The notes under the pieces were generated by a model. The model had not been told where the DNA came from. It did not search any database and saw nothing but the letters and a program-made list of their open reading frames with translations. From NCBI RefSeq assembly GCF_014635545.1, contig NZ_BMDA01000001.1:760739-824738 (forward strand): a stretch of DNA of 64,000 nt, given 5' to 3'. This stretch comes from Acinetobacter courvalinii (GTDB lineage: Bacteria > Pseudomonadota > Gammaproteobacteria > Pseudomonadales > Moraxellaceae). How positions within the stretch are numbered: position 1 is the first letter of the stretch; each line of letters begins with the position of its first letter. Positions 54,400 through 62,476 of this stretch are shown here, in pieces. The position numbers and the translations under genes are program-made.

Positions 54400-54443
54400 C
54401 AGCAGGTAAGTCATTGCCTGCTGAGTTGGCAAAAAAGCTCAGC
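54400..54443 (+). other. Overlapping, mutually exclusive hairpins between the two di-iron-like genes
   Basis: CAGCAGG (54400-54406) can pair with CCTGCTG (54417-54423). GCTGAG (54420-54425) can instead pair with CTCAGC (54438-54443). The shared bases 54420-54423 mean only one stem can form. No T-run follows either. Confidence 0.35.
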
Positions 54444-54585
54444 GTGTGATGAGCAGTTTGGTTCTTGTTGCCTACATTGCCGTCATGCACTATGCAAACA
54501 AACCATCTTATCCAGTCGCTGTATGTAGAGATATACAAATTGGCTAAGCCTTTTAAGTTGTAATGCAGTTTTAGGGGATCGAGAT

Positions 54586-55560
54586 ATGGTCGCTCAAGTT
54601 CTTCGTCATGTTTTTTCAGATAAATTCAGTACCAAATATCAAGGGATTATTCAAAATCTGGCGAGTAAATCACCGATTCCGATTCGTCATTTTGATTTTA
54701 AGTTTAACCCTTCTGAACTTGATGAGCGGTTTTTCTTAAATAAAGAACTTGCAACATCTTACTTTCATGCCTTGTCTATTTTCTTGACCTTTGGTGAAGA
54801 TGTGGTGATTGAAACAGCTCGTCATCACCGTGATTTTGTTGAAGATCCAGTCTTGAAACAAAGACTTACCTCACTGATTGGGCAAGAGGCGATTCATTCA
54901 AAAATCCATAATCAATTTAATGATGAAGTGCTGAAAGAAAATGGCTACCCGGTCGAATTGCTACGTGCCATTGCTGGCAAGGTTTTTGATTATGGGATCT
55001 ATAAACTACCACAGTCTTTACAGTTATCGTTGATGGCAGGCATTGAGCATTACACGGCAGTGCTTGCTGAATTTATGATGCAGCATGAAGAGTATTTGCT
55101 TGGGTCACAAGATGAAAGACAACGGGCCATGTGGATGTGGCACATGCTGGAAGAGTCAGAGCATAAAGATATTGCCTATGATGTGTTCCTGGAATTGTCA
55201 GGTGATTACTGGCTCCGGATCACAGGTTTCCTGTTGGCCAGCTTGACGATTTTAGGCGGTGTTTCACTGGGTGGTTATCTGATGCCATTTATACGTAAAC
55301 CGAGCAATTTGGTTAATCCACGTTATATGAAAGATATTGTCGAAAGTACTGCACTGTTATTTGGTAGCGAACGTGGGGTATTCGGAAGTAGCTTTATGCA
55401 TATTCTGGAATATCTGCGTCCAAGCTTCCATCCTAATGATCATGATACGACCGCGTATATGGAATACTACAAAGAGCGTCTCTTGAATCCTGAAACAGGT
55501 TTATTAAGTCCTTATTTTCTTAAAGAGTTTGTGCCGCCTGTGCGTGCAACTTCTGCATAA
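54586..55560 (+). CDS. Di-iron-like 'metal-dependent hydrolase' family protein B (module 2)
   Basis: A 324-residue close paralogue of protein A, with the same ligand set at E71, E101-x2-H104, E154 and E190-x2-H193 and long shared blocks (E-D-V-V-I-E-T-A-R-H-H-R-D; S-L-I-G-Q-E-A-I-H-S-K). The pair reflects tandem duplication. The next gene starts 36 bp after its stop, so it leads directly into the SDR and BVMO genes. A 204-bp gap with alternative hairpins separates it from protein A. Confidence 0.78.
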   Translation: MVAQVLRHVFSDKFSTKYQGIIQNLASKSPIPIRHFDFKFNPSELDERFFLNKELATSYFHALSIFLTFGEDVVIETARHHRDFVEDPVLKQRLTSLIGQEAIHSKIHNQFNDEVLKENGYPVELLRAIAGKVFDYGIYKLPQSLQLSLMAGIEHYTAVLAEFMMQHEEYLLGSQDERQRAMWMWHMLEESEHKDIAYDVFLELSGDYWLRITGFLLASLTILGGVSLGGYLMPFIRKPSNLVNPRYMKDIVESTALLFGSERGVFGSSFMHILEYLRPSFHPNDHDTTAYMEYYKERLLNPETGLLSPYFLKEFVPPVRATSA

Positions 55561-55596
55561 CCTGGTTCAAGTTCATACGAGATTGCTGGAAAAACA

Positions 55597-56424
55597 ATGA
55601 TGAAATTATTTGCAAAGAAAGCCAAGCCAAGCCAACAGGCATTTGCTGTGGTGACTGGCGCAGGAAGCGGGATTGGTCGTAGTTTTGCGCTCGAACTGGC
55701 GAAACGTGGCGGTACTGTGGTGTGTTCAGATATCAATTTAGATGCGGCCAAAGAAACGGTCGCGCTGATTGAAGCCTTAGGCGCGAAAGCGTTTGCGGTA
55801 AAATGTGATGTTGGCAATGCCAAGCAAGTAGAAAAGCTGGCAGAGCAGGCCGAGCAGTTGATGCAACATCCCACTACACTGGTCATCAATAATGCTGGCG
55901 TGGGTTTAGGCGGCAAGTTTGATGAAACCTCATTGGAAGACTGGAAGTGGGTTTCTGATATTAACTTGTGGGGCGTAATTCATGGCTGCCATTATTTTGT
56001 GCCGAAGTTTAAACAGCTAGGACGCGGCGCGATTATCAATGTGGCTTCTGCTGCATCGTATACCGCAGCACCAGAAATGACAGCCTATAACGTGACCAAA
56101 GCGGGAGTACGTGCCTTATCGGAAACGCTTTCTGCCGAGCTTCGTAAACATAACATCAAGGTAAATGTACTTTGTCCAACGCTAGTACCAACCAACATTA
56201 TCAAGAATGGCAAAGTGCCACACAAAGGCATTCTGGACTATGCATTGACCAATCTGGCGTTTACCACCAGTGACAAGGTTGCAAAGCTGACGCTGGACCG
56301 TCTGGATAAAAACGAGCTTTATACCATTCCACAAATCGATGCCAAGTTATTCTGGCTGATGAAACGTACTGCACCGAATTTATATGCAAAATTTTTAGGT
56401 ACATCATACCGGTTTATGAAATAA
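55597..56424 (+). CDS. Short-chain dehydrogenase/reductase
   Basis: A 275-residue classical SDR. The cofactor motif T-G-A-G-S-G-I-G is at about residues 21-28, N-N-A-G near 99-102, and the catalytic Ser plus Y-x3-K lies in Y-N-V-T-K. The aspartate after strand 2 (C-S-D-I-N-L-D) suggests NAD preference. Probably oxidises or reduces the alcohol/ketone pair handled by the BVMO that follows 91 bp later. Confidence 0.88.
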   Translation: MMKLFAKKAKPSQQAFAVVTGAGSGIGRSFALELAKRGGTVVCSDINLDAAKETVALIEALGAKAFAVKCDVGNAKQVEKLAEQAEQLMQHPTTLVINNAGVGLGGKFDETSLEDWKWVSDINLWGVIHGCHYFVPKFKQLGRGAIINVASAASYTAAPEMTAYNVTKAGVRALSETLSAELRKHNIKVNVLCPTLVPTNIIKNGKVPHKGILDYALTNLAFTTSDKVAKLTLDRLDKNELYTIPQIDAKLFWLMKRTAPNLYAKFLGTSYRFMK

Positions 56425-56515
56425 CCCCGATTAGGCAAAAGAACTGAATGAGTGAAATGAAGCGAGAACCTGTGTAATCACTTATTTCAGCTACATGATA
56501 CAAAGGACATTTTAA

Positions 56516-58036
56516 ATGACAGCTCAAGCAAAAAAATTAAACTCAGCTGAAGGAAAAGCACTCCCACAATATATTTATGACACCTTTATTGTCGGTGCAG
56601 GTATTTCAGGGATTGCGACTGCCATTCGTCTGGATCAGGTGGGTTATAGCAACTATAAGATCATTGAAAAAGCGACACGTGTCGGCGGAACCTGGCGTGA
56701 GAATACCTATCCGGGTTGCGGCTGTGATGTGCCATCGGCTCTATATTCCTATTCATTTGCGCCCAGTGCCAAATGGAGTCATTTATTTGCTCGCCAACCT
56801 GAAATTTTGAGCTATTTAGAAGAAGTTAGTCAGGATTTTGGCGTTAGTTCAAAAATCGAGTTTGGTACGGAACTAGTGAATGCTGCATGGGACAAGGAAC
56901 GTAATTTATGGGTGATGGACACCAATAAAGGCCAGTACCTGTCTAAAACTGTGGTTTTTGCCACAGGCCCGATTACCGAAGCACAAATTCCAAAACTCGA
57001 AGGACTGGAAACCTTCAAAGGTGAAATGTTCCATTCAGCCAAATGGAACCATGATTATGATTTGACTGGTAAACGTATTGCAGTAATTGGCACGGGTGCC
57101 TCCGCGATTCAGTTTGTACCGCAGATTCAACCTTTGGCGAAAGAGCTGTATGTGTACCAGCGTACTGCGCCTTGGGTGGTACCAAAACCTGATACTGACT
57201 TGGGTGATGTCAGCAAAGCCCTGATTGAAAAGTTTCCTCTGATCCAAAAAACCTGGCGTAAAACGGTTGCCCAGTCTCTGAATGCCATTAACTTTGGTTT
57301 ACGTAATCCAGCGGTGTTAAAACCGGTAGGCGAATTGGCCAAACTGATTTTACGCTTCCAGATTGAAGATCCTGAACTCCGTAAAAATGTGACGCCGAAC
57401 TTTACCATTGGCTGTAAACGTTTATTGTTCGCTAACAACTATTATCCTGCTTTACAGCAACCGAATACCAAACTGATTCCACATGGATTGGTGAAGGTCG
57501 AGGGCAATACCGTTGTTTCAGCAAATGGTGAACGTCATGAAGTGGATGTAATCATTTGGGGCACAGGCTTTGAAGTCTCACATCCACCGATTGGCAAACG
57601 TGTGACCAATGAAAAAGGCCAGATACTCAATGATCTCTGGAAAAGCAGTTCGCCAGAAGCTTATTTAGGTACCAGCATTGAAAATGTGCCGAATGCATTC
57701 TTGGTATTGGGGCCTAACGTACTGGTTTATGATTCATTTATTGGTCTGGCTGAAGCTCAGCTGGATTATATCGTCGACGGTCTACTCAAAATCAGAGACC
57801 AAGGTATTGCCAAACTGAACATTAAGCCGGAAGTGATTAAACAGCATAATGAACTGGTACAGAAACATCTTAAAACCACCGTGTTTAATGCCGGTGGATG
57901 CAAGAGTTACTATTTAGATGCCAATGGTCGTAACTTTGCTGCGTGGCCGTGGTCGTTGAAAAAGTTGAAGCAACGTTTAAAACATATGGATCTCAATGAT
58001 TATCAAGTGACCTATCAGACTGAAAAAACTAACTGA
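56516..58036 (+). CDS. Flavin-containing Baeyer-Villiger-type monooxygenase (module 2)
   Basis: A 506-residue class B monooxygenase. FAD loop G-A-G-I-S-G at residues 27-32, BVMO fingerprint F-K-G-E-M-F-H-S-A-K-W at 167-177, then the NADPH loop G-T-G-A-S-A. Like the module 1 enzyme, Asn follows the fingerprint Trp. The two are clearly homologous along their length (for example the shared C-K-S-Y-Y-L-D near the C-terminus). Likely part of the TetR-controlled unit. Confidence 0.88.
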   Translation: MTAQAKKLNSAEGKALPQYIYDTFIVGAGISGIATAIRLDQVGYSNYKIIEKATRVGGTWRENTYPGCGCDVPSALYSYSFAPSAKWSHLFARQPEILSYLEEVSQDFGVSSKIEFGTELVNAAWDKERNLWVMDTNKGQYLSKTVVFATGPITEAQIPKLEGLETFKGEMFHSAKWNHDYDLTGKRIAVIGTGASAIQFVPQIQPLAKELYVYQRTAPWVVPKPDTDLGDVSKALIEKFPLIQKTWRKTVAQSLNAINFGLRNPAVLKPVGELAKLILRFQIEDPELRKNVTPNFTIGCKRLLFANNYYPALQQPNTKLIPHGLVKVEGNTVVSANGERHEVDVIIWGTGFEVSHPPIGKRVTNEKGQILNDLWKSSSPEAYLGTSIENVPNAFLVLGPNVLVYDSFIGLAEAQLDYIVDGLLKIRDQGIAKLNIKPEVIKQHNELVQKHLKTTVFNAGGCKSYYLDANGRNFAAWPWSLKKLKQRLKHMDLNDYQVTYQTEKTN

Positions 58037-58131
58037 GTTTAGAGTAGTCATAAAAAGAGCAGTAAATTTTATCTAAGGATGGAATTTGCTGCTTATTTTT
58101 TGCAAGATAGAAATAAAGATGGGGAAAAATA

Positions 58132-59010
58132 ATGAAAGAAGGACAATCAAGCCGAACAGCGGAAGCCGCTGCCGCATTGCGCGCCAATCATTTTAACAAT
58201 GCCGCAGAACCGGTGTTTGCTGATCCCTTTGCATTCGAACTGACCAGTCAAGGCTGGAAGACGTTGCTGAGTACGCCATTAACCGTCAAGCTGATGAATT
58301 CTTCGGTATTTAACCGCACCTTGGGTTTATTAACCGGGCAGGTGGTGGGACGCTCACGTTATGCGGAAGATCAGCTCTACGCCGCCATTGAACGGGGTGT
58401 AGCGCAATATGTACTGGTGGGCGCAGGTCTGGATTCATTTACCTTGAGACAGGCGCAGCAATTCCCACAGCTTAAGATTTATGAGGTGGATCATCCCGAT
58501 ACCCAGGCGATTAAACAAAAAAAATTACGCCAATGGGGAGAGCTTCCAGCGAATGTAGAGTTTGTTGCAATCGATTTTGAAAAAGAATCTATTGCAGATG
58601 CTTTGGCGCGTAGTTCCTTTCAGCAGGATCAGGCCGCTTTTTTCTCGTGGTTGGGCACAACCCATTATCTGGAGCCAGAAACAACCTTAAAGACTTTAGT
58701 TAGCATTGCACAGATTGCTGCACAGGGAAGTGAAGTGGTTCTGGACTATTCGATTGATTATCGGGAGCTGGACGGGATAGAGCGTTTCGGAAGCTTATTT
58801 GTCTCCCAATTTACCCGATTTCTAAAAGAACCGTTAAAGGGGCAATTTAGACCTAAGATGCTGCATCAGGCAGTTGAGCATATGGGGTATAAGGTCATTG
58901 AGGATTTATCAGGGGATGGTTTAAGTGAGCGTTATTTTCATGCTCGACCAGATCATATCCGGCATACTATTGCAACGCATATGCTGCATTTACGCTTAGC
59001 TCAGGGATGA
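58132..59010 (+). CDS. Class I SAM-dependent methyltransferase (leucine carboxyl methyltransferase-like)
   Basis: A 292-residue protein of the PPM1/LCMT-like group. The N-terminal R-T-A-E-A-A-A-A-L-R-A-N-H block and the SAM loop V-L-V-G-A-G-L-D-S-F-T-L-R near residues 98-110 are diagnostic, with the acidic Y-E-V-D-H-P-D motif at the end of strand 2. These bacterial members often sit in secondary-metabolite or polyketide-type loci; an O-methylation of a carboxylate or hydroxyl group is likely. It follows the BVMO after 95 bp and is probably the last gene of the module. Confidence 0.87.
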   Translation: MKEGQSSRTAEAAAALRANHFNNAAEPVFADPFAFELTSQGWKTLLSTPLTVKLMNSSVFNRTLGLLTGQVVGRSRYAEDQLYAAIERGVAQYVLVGAGLDSFTLRQAQQFPQLKIYEVDHPDTQAIKQKKLRQWGELPANVEFVAIDFEKESIADALARSSFQQDQAAFFSWLGTTHYLEPETTLKTLVSIAQIAAQGSEVVLDYSIDYRELDGIERFGSLFVSQFTRFLKEPLKGQFRPKMLHQAVEHMGYKVIEDLSGDGLSERYFHARPDHIRHTIATHMLHLRLAQG

Positions 59011-59028
59011 GTATTCAGCAGCATGAAT

Positions 59029-59064
59029 AAAAAAGCCCTTAAAGACCTAGAGATATTTAAGGGC
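59029..59064 (-). terminator. Intrinsic terminator of the M48 peptidase gene
   Basis: The arms GCCCTTAAA (59035-59043) and TTTAAGGGC (59056-59064) form a 9-bp stem with a 12-nt loop. Six A (59029-59034) read as a T-run on the minus strand, just after the stem. Confidence 0.85.
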
Positions 59065-59082
59065 CGATACAGATGCTATGAA

Positions 59083-59859
59083 TTAGCGGCGTTTATTATA
59101 AACCGCCATTGCTGCCGGTAAGTTCTTACGCATGTCACCAATACGTTGAGTGTTTGACGGGTGAGTAGACAGGAATGATCCACCACCAGCGCCATCAAGA
59201 CGGTTCATTTTTTCCCATAGGCTGATGGCTGCATTCGGGTTATAACCTGCTTTTGCCATTAACATTAAACCGCCGTAATCGGCACGACTTTCCAGATTAC
59301 GTGAATAAGGCAGACCGATACCAACCTGGCTGCCTAGATCGATTGCAGCGCTACCTAGATCGCCAATGCTGCTACCTGCATACGATTTACCAATACCAAT
59401 TGCAAGGTTAGTTAAAGCCTGTGCACCGATTTTACTTTTTGCGTGCTCTTCTAGGGCATGCGTCATTTCATGGCCCATTACCGCCGCAATTTCATCATTG
59501 GTCAGGTTGAGTTTGTTGACAATACCGGTATAGAACACCACTTTACCGCCAGGCGCGACATAAGCGTTGACCGTGTCAGATTTTAAGACCGCAAGCTGCC
59601 AGTCAAAACGTTGACCAGTCTGGTTCATTTGATCCGCATAAGGCTTTAAGCGGTTAAACACGGTATTAATACGTTGATAAGTACTTGAGCTGCTATCCAG
59701 CTGGTTTTTAGCACGTGCTTCCTGCGTCATTTTTGAGAAACTTTGTGCTGATTGCGCATTTAATGTCGCGCTGTCCGCACCCGCCATATCTGCGAACGAA
59801 GCACAGCCAGAAATGGTCATCACAGTTACAGCACATAGGCTTAAAGCTAATTTCTTCAT
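59083..59859 (-). CDS. M48-family metallopeptidase lipoprotein (LoiP/YggG-like)
   Basis: A 258-residue envelope protease. The ATG at 59859 follows GGAGAG; the frame extends a few codons upstream without support. The lipobox T-I-S-G-C gives a lipidated Cys19. The zinc motif is H130-E131-M-T-H134, with the third ligand Glu in N-L-E-S-R-A-D. The size and layout match the periplasmic LoiP/YggG proteases involved in outer-membrane quality control. Monocistronic. Confidence 0.9.
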   Translation of the reverse strand: MKKLALSLCAVTVMTISGCASFADMAGADSATLNAQSAQSFSKMTQEARAKNQLDSSSSTYQRINTVFNRLKPYADQMNQTGQRFDWQLAVLKSDTVNAYVAPGGKVVFYTGIVNKLNLTNDEIAAVMGHEMTHALEEHAKSKIGAQALTNLAIGIGKSYAGSSIGDLGSAAIDLGSQVGIGLPYSRNLESRADYGGLMLMAKAGYNPNAAISLWEKMNRLDGAGGGSFLSTHPSNTQRIGDMRKNLPAAMAVYNKRR

Positions 59860-60008
59860 ACTTATTCTCTCCAAATCAGTATCTTATGAATATAGTCATG
59901 ATCACGGTGGATTATAAAAAATGTTTACAGCAGTTAACATTCTGAATAGCTCTATAATCATTGTAATTATGTAATCGGCATTGCTTATAATTTATATTTA
60001 AGCAAATA

Positions 60009-60034
60009 AAAGCCAGTGGCATTGCACTGGCTTT
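60009..60034 (-). terminator. Intrinsic terminator of the Crp/Vfr gene
   Basis: The arms AAAGCCAGTG (60009-60018) and CACTGGCTTT (60025-60034) pair over 10 bp with a 6-nt loop; on the minus strand the stem leads into TTTATTTGC. Confidence 0.75.
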
Positions 60035-60063
60035 AAAATAGATCAATTTAATTGAGCATTAAA

Positions 60064-60771
60064 TTAATCTTCGTCATCATATTCATCTTCAGGGAAGGCA
60101 TTTTCTTCTAAAGAAGCATCAAAGATTAAGATGGCCTTACCATCAGTTTGAATCATGCCCTGATCTTCAAGTGTCTTGAGGACACGGCCAACCATTTCAC
60201 GAGAACAACCGACAATACGGCCAATCTCTTGACGGGTAATACGAATCTGACGGCCATTCGGTAAAATCATTGCCTCTGGTTGAGCAGATAAGTCAATTAA
60301 ACAACGCGCAATACGACCAGACACATCAATAAATGCCAGATCGGTTACTTTACGCGTGGTATTTTTAAGACGGCGAACCAGTTGAGCAAACACAGCATAG
60401 CTTAAATCTGGATATTGCTTGCTTAACTCGTGGAAATTGTCGTAAGTGATTTCTGCGATTTCGCAGACATCGCGTGTACGTACTTCTGCGGTACGCTGAG
60501 GGTTCTTTTCAAAAAGCCCCATTTCGCCAAAGAAGTCGCCCGGGTTTAGATAGGCAACTACGATTTCTCGTTCGTCATCTTCACGTAAGATAATTGACAC
60601 TGAACCTTTTAATATTAAATACAGTGATTTTGATTCCGTTCCAGCGTCAACAATCGTGGTGCGTTTAGGATATCTATTAATATGAGCACGTTTTAGCAGC
60701 GCTTTAACTGATTCAGGGAGTTGACCTGGTGATAAAGCATCAGTGCTAAGTTGTGAAAAATTTGAAGTCAT
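60064..60771 (-). CDS. vfr: Crp/Fnr-family cAMP-responsive regulator (Vfr-like)
   Basis: A 235-residue global regulator. The cyclic-nucleotide-binding domain covers residues about 20-135, with the phosphate-binding cassette in N-P-G-D-F-F-G-E-M-G-L-F-E. The C-terminal winged helix (about 165-220) contains T-R-Q-E-I-G-R-I-V-G-C-S-R-E-M-V-G-R-V-L. An acidic tail (P-E-D-E-Y-D-D-E-D) extends beyond E. coli Crp. It is divergent from osmC across 148 bp, the same pairing as crp and yhfA in E. coli. Confidence 0.92.
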   Translation of the reverse strand: MTSNFSQLSTDALSPGQLPESVKALLKRAHINRYPKRTTIVDAGTESKSLYLILKGSVSIILREDDEREIVVAYLNPGDFFGEMGLFEKNPQRTAEVRTRDVCEIAEITYDNFHELSKQYPDLSYAVFAQLVRRLKNTTRKVTDLAFIDVSGRIARCLIDLSAQPEAMILPNGRQIRITRQEIGRIVGCSREMVGRVLKTLEDQGMIQTDGKAILIFDASLEENAFPEDEYDDED

Positions 60772-60919
60772 GCTTAAAATTTCCGAATTTGGATAAAACC
60801 GATCGCACAGACCCTTGGAAGAGCCTTTTCTACACAGAAGAGATGAAATTCCTTATCAACTCATTTTATGTTAGTGTACAAGAACAGAGTAAATTTATAA
60901 CGTTTTTCGGGTAGTTGCA

Positions 60920-61342
60920 ATGCAAACAAGTGTACATTGGTTAGAGAATGTTGCTTTTGAAGCAAAATCAGAAAGTGGCCACAGTGTGGTGATGGATGGT
61001 TCTGCCGAATATGGCGGTGAAAACCGTGGTCCACGTCCTATGGAATTGATTTTAATGGGACTTGGTGGGTGTGCTTCGTTTGATATTGTGACCATTTTAA
61101 AGAAATCTCGTCAAGATGTGACCGATGTCGTATGTCAGCTTAAAGCGGAAAGAGCGGATAGCATTCCAGCGGTGTTTACCAAAATTCATTTGCACTTCAT
61201 CGTCACCGGTAAGGCGGTAAAATCAAAACAGGTGGAAAAGGCAGTCGAATTGTCTGCCGAGAAATATTGTTCAGCCAGCAAAATGCTGTCTGATGGTGGC
61301 GTAGAAATTACCCACGACTTCGAAATTATTGAAGCGGCTTAA
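60920..61342 (+). CDS. OsmC-family protein (YhfA-like)
   Basis: A 140-residue OsmC-fold protein. The two redox cysteines typical of peroxide-reducing members are C51 (in G-L-G-G-C-A-S-F-D) and C117 (in E-K-Y-C-S-A-S). The OsmC/Ohr group reduces organic hydroperoxides; YhfA-type members beside crp have no firmly assigned substrate. The conserved divergent pairing with the Crp gene suggests cAMP-linked control. Confidence 0.9.
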   Translation: MQTSVHWLENVAFEAKSESGHSVVMDGSAEYGGENRGPRPMELILMGLGGCASFDIVTILKKSRQDVTDVVCQLKAERADSIPAVFTKIHLHFIVTGKAVKSKQVEKAVELSAEKYCSASKMLSDGGVEITHDFEIIEAA

Positions 61343-61367
61343 GGCTTAAACTATTAAGTTTTGCTAA

Positions 61368-61398
61368 AAAGTGATCGGTTTTGCGCCGATCACTTTTT
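61368..61398 (+). terminator. Intrinsic terminator after the OsmC gene
   Basis: The arms AAAGTGATCGG (61368-61378) and CCGATCACTTT (61386-61396) form an 11-bp stem with a 7-nt loop followed by a T-rich tail. It also lies downstream of the converging M23 gene. Confidence 0.9.
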
Positions 61399-61412
61399 AT
61401 TTGTTGCACTGT

Positions 61413-62213
61413 TTATTTTAAAAATAACTGTGGATCTACCCGGGCATTATTCAGGCTCATTCCCCAATGTAAATGTGGCCCTGTGACGCGTCCTGTCTTA
61501 CCGACCAGTCCGAGCACTTCGCCTTGCTGGATGTGTTGACCTTTTTCTACATTAATTTTGCTGAGATGGCAGAACATACTGATCAGTCCTTGCCCATGAT
61601 CAATCAGTACCGTATTGCCATTAAAGAAATAGTTGCCTGTCCCGACAACCACACCCTCTGCAGGCGCAACGACTTTTTGTCCCACTGGCGCGGGAATATC
61701 GAGGCCAGAATGCGGAGCGCGTTCTTCACCATTGAAAAAGCGTTTTCTGCCAAAAGAGTTGCTAAATTTACCAGCGGTAGGGCGAATGAAAGCAGGAAAG
61801 CTGTGCCAGCTGCTTGGCGTAAATGAATTATAAATATCATTTTGCTCTTTTGCTTCACGTGCATAGCGATCAAGCTGGTCCTGATTCGGATTGACATAGT
61901 CCTGATTTTTGACGTTTAAACGCTGCTCAGCATATTGGTATGGCGTTACTTCGATCTGAATCGGCGTGGTATTGGTAGTTAAGCTCAAACTGCCTAATGG
62001 CGCAGAAAGTGGAATACCAAACACGGCATATCGCTGTGTGCCTTCCTGAGTAATGAGTACGGGCTTTTGCTCATAAAAGACCTGAGTGGTATTTGTGTTT
62101 AAGGGAATGACAGCAATCCCACCAGCGCGACGTGAATCTTGGGGAAGTTGGGCAAATACCGAATGAAGAGGCAGTAGGCAAGCTGCCCCCAATAAAAATT
62201 TTTTTAAGTACAT
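61413..62213 (-). CDS. M23-family peptidase (LytM domain)
   Basis: A 266-residue exported protein. The signal peptide (M-Y-L-K-K-F then a hydrophobic stretch) is cleaved after V-F-A, and the start is taken at 62213. The C-terminal LytM/M23 domain has zinc ligands H168 and D172 (P-H-S-G-L-D) and the H-x-H motif H247-x-H249 (G-P-H-L-H-W-G). With all ligands present it should be an active peptidoglycan endopeptidase, unlike degenerate NlpD/EnvC activators. The N-terminal beta-rich domain resembles the M23 N-terminal module. Divergent from clpB. Confidence 0.9.
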   Translation of the reverse strand: MYLKKFLLGAACLLPLHSVFAQLPQDSRRAGGIAVIPLNTNTTQVFYEQKPVLITQEGTQRYAVFGIPLSAPLGSLSLTTNTTPIQIEVTPYQYAEQRLNVKNQDYVNPNQDQLDRYAREAKEQNDIYNSFTPSSWHSFPAFIRPTAGKFSNSFGRKRFFNGEERAPHSGLDIPAPVGQKVVAPAEGVVVGTGNYFFNGNTVLIDHGQGLISMFCHLSKINVEKGQHIQQGEVLGLVGKTGRVTGPHLHWGMSLNNARVDPQLFLK

Positions 62214-62320
62214 GAGTGTCATTTTGAATCAAGTAAGGGGTTAGGCTAAATCGTTCGGTGAAAAATCACAATCATAATTGTGTTTAGAACGGAACAGACA
62301 GAAAAATTATACAAAATATA

Positions 62321-62350
62321 CTTGAAATAGAATGTTTATATACCCATATT
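62321..62350 (+). promoter_or_regulatory. Sigma-32 heat-shock promoter of clpB
   Basis: CTTGAA (62321-62326) and CCCATATT (62343-62350) are 16 bp apart and match the sigma-32 consensus (CTTGAA, 13-17 bp, CCCCAT-x-T). The pair lies 127 bp upstream of the clpB start. Confidence 0.75.
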
Positions 62351-62476
62351 ATTACTGAGTTTTATTCATTTTTTGTTTTATAAAATATTGAAAAATATAT
62401 AAATTTTTATTTGAAATTTAAAAAAGTGTTCCCATCTAAGTGATAAGTTAGAAATTTGTTGTGAGGAATAACAAGA

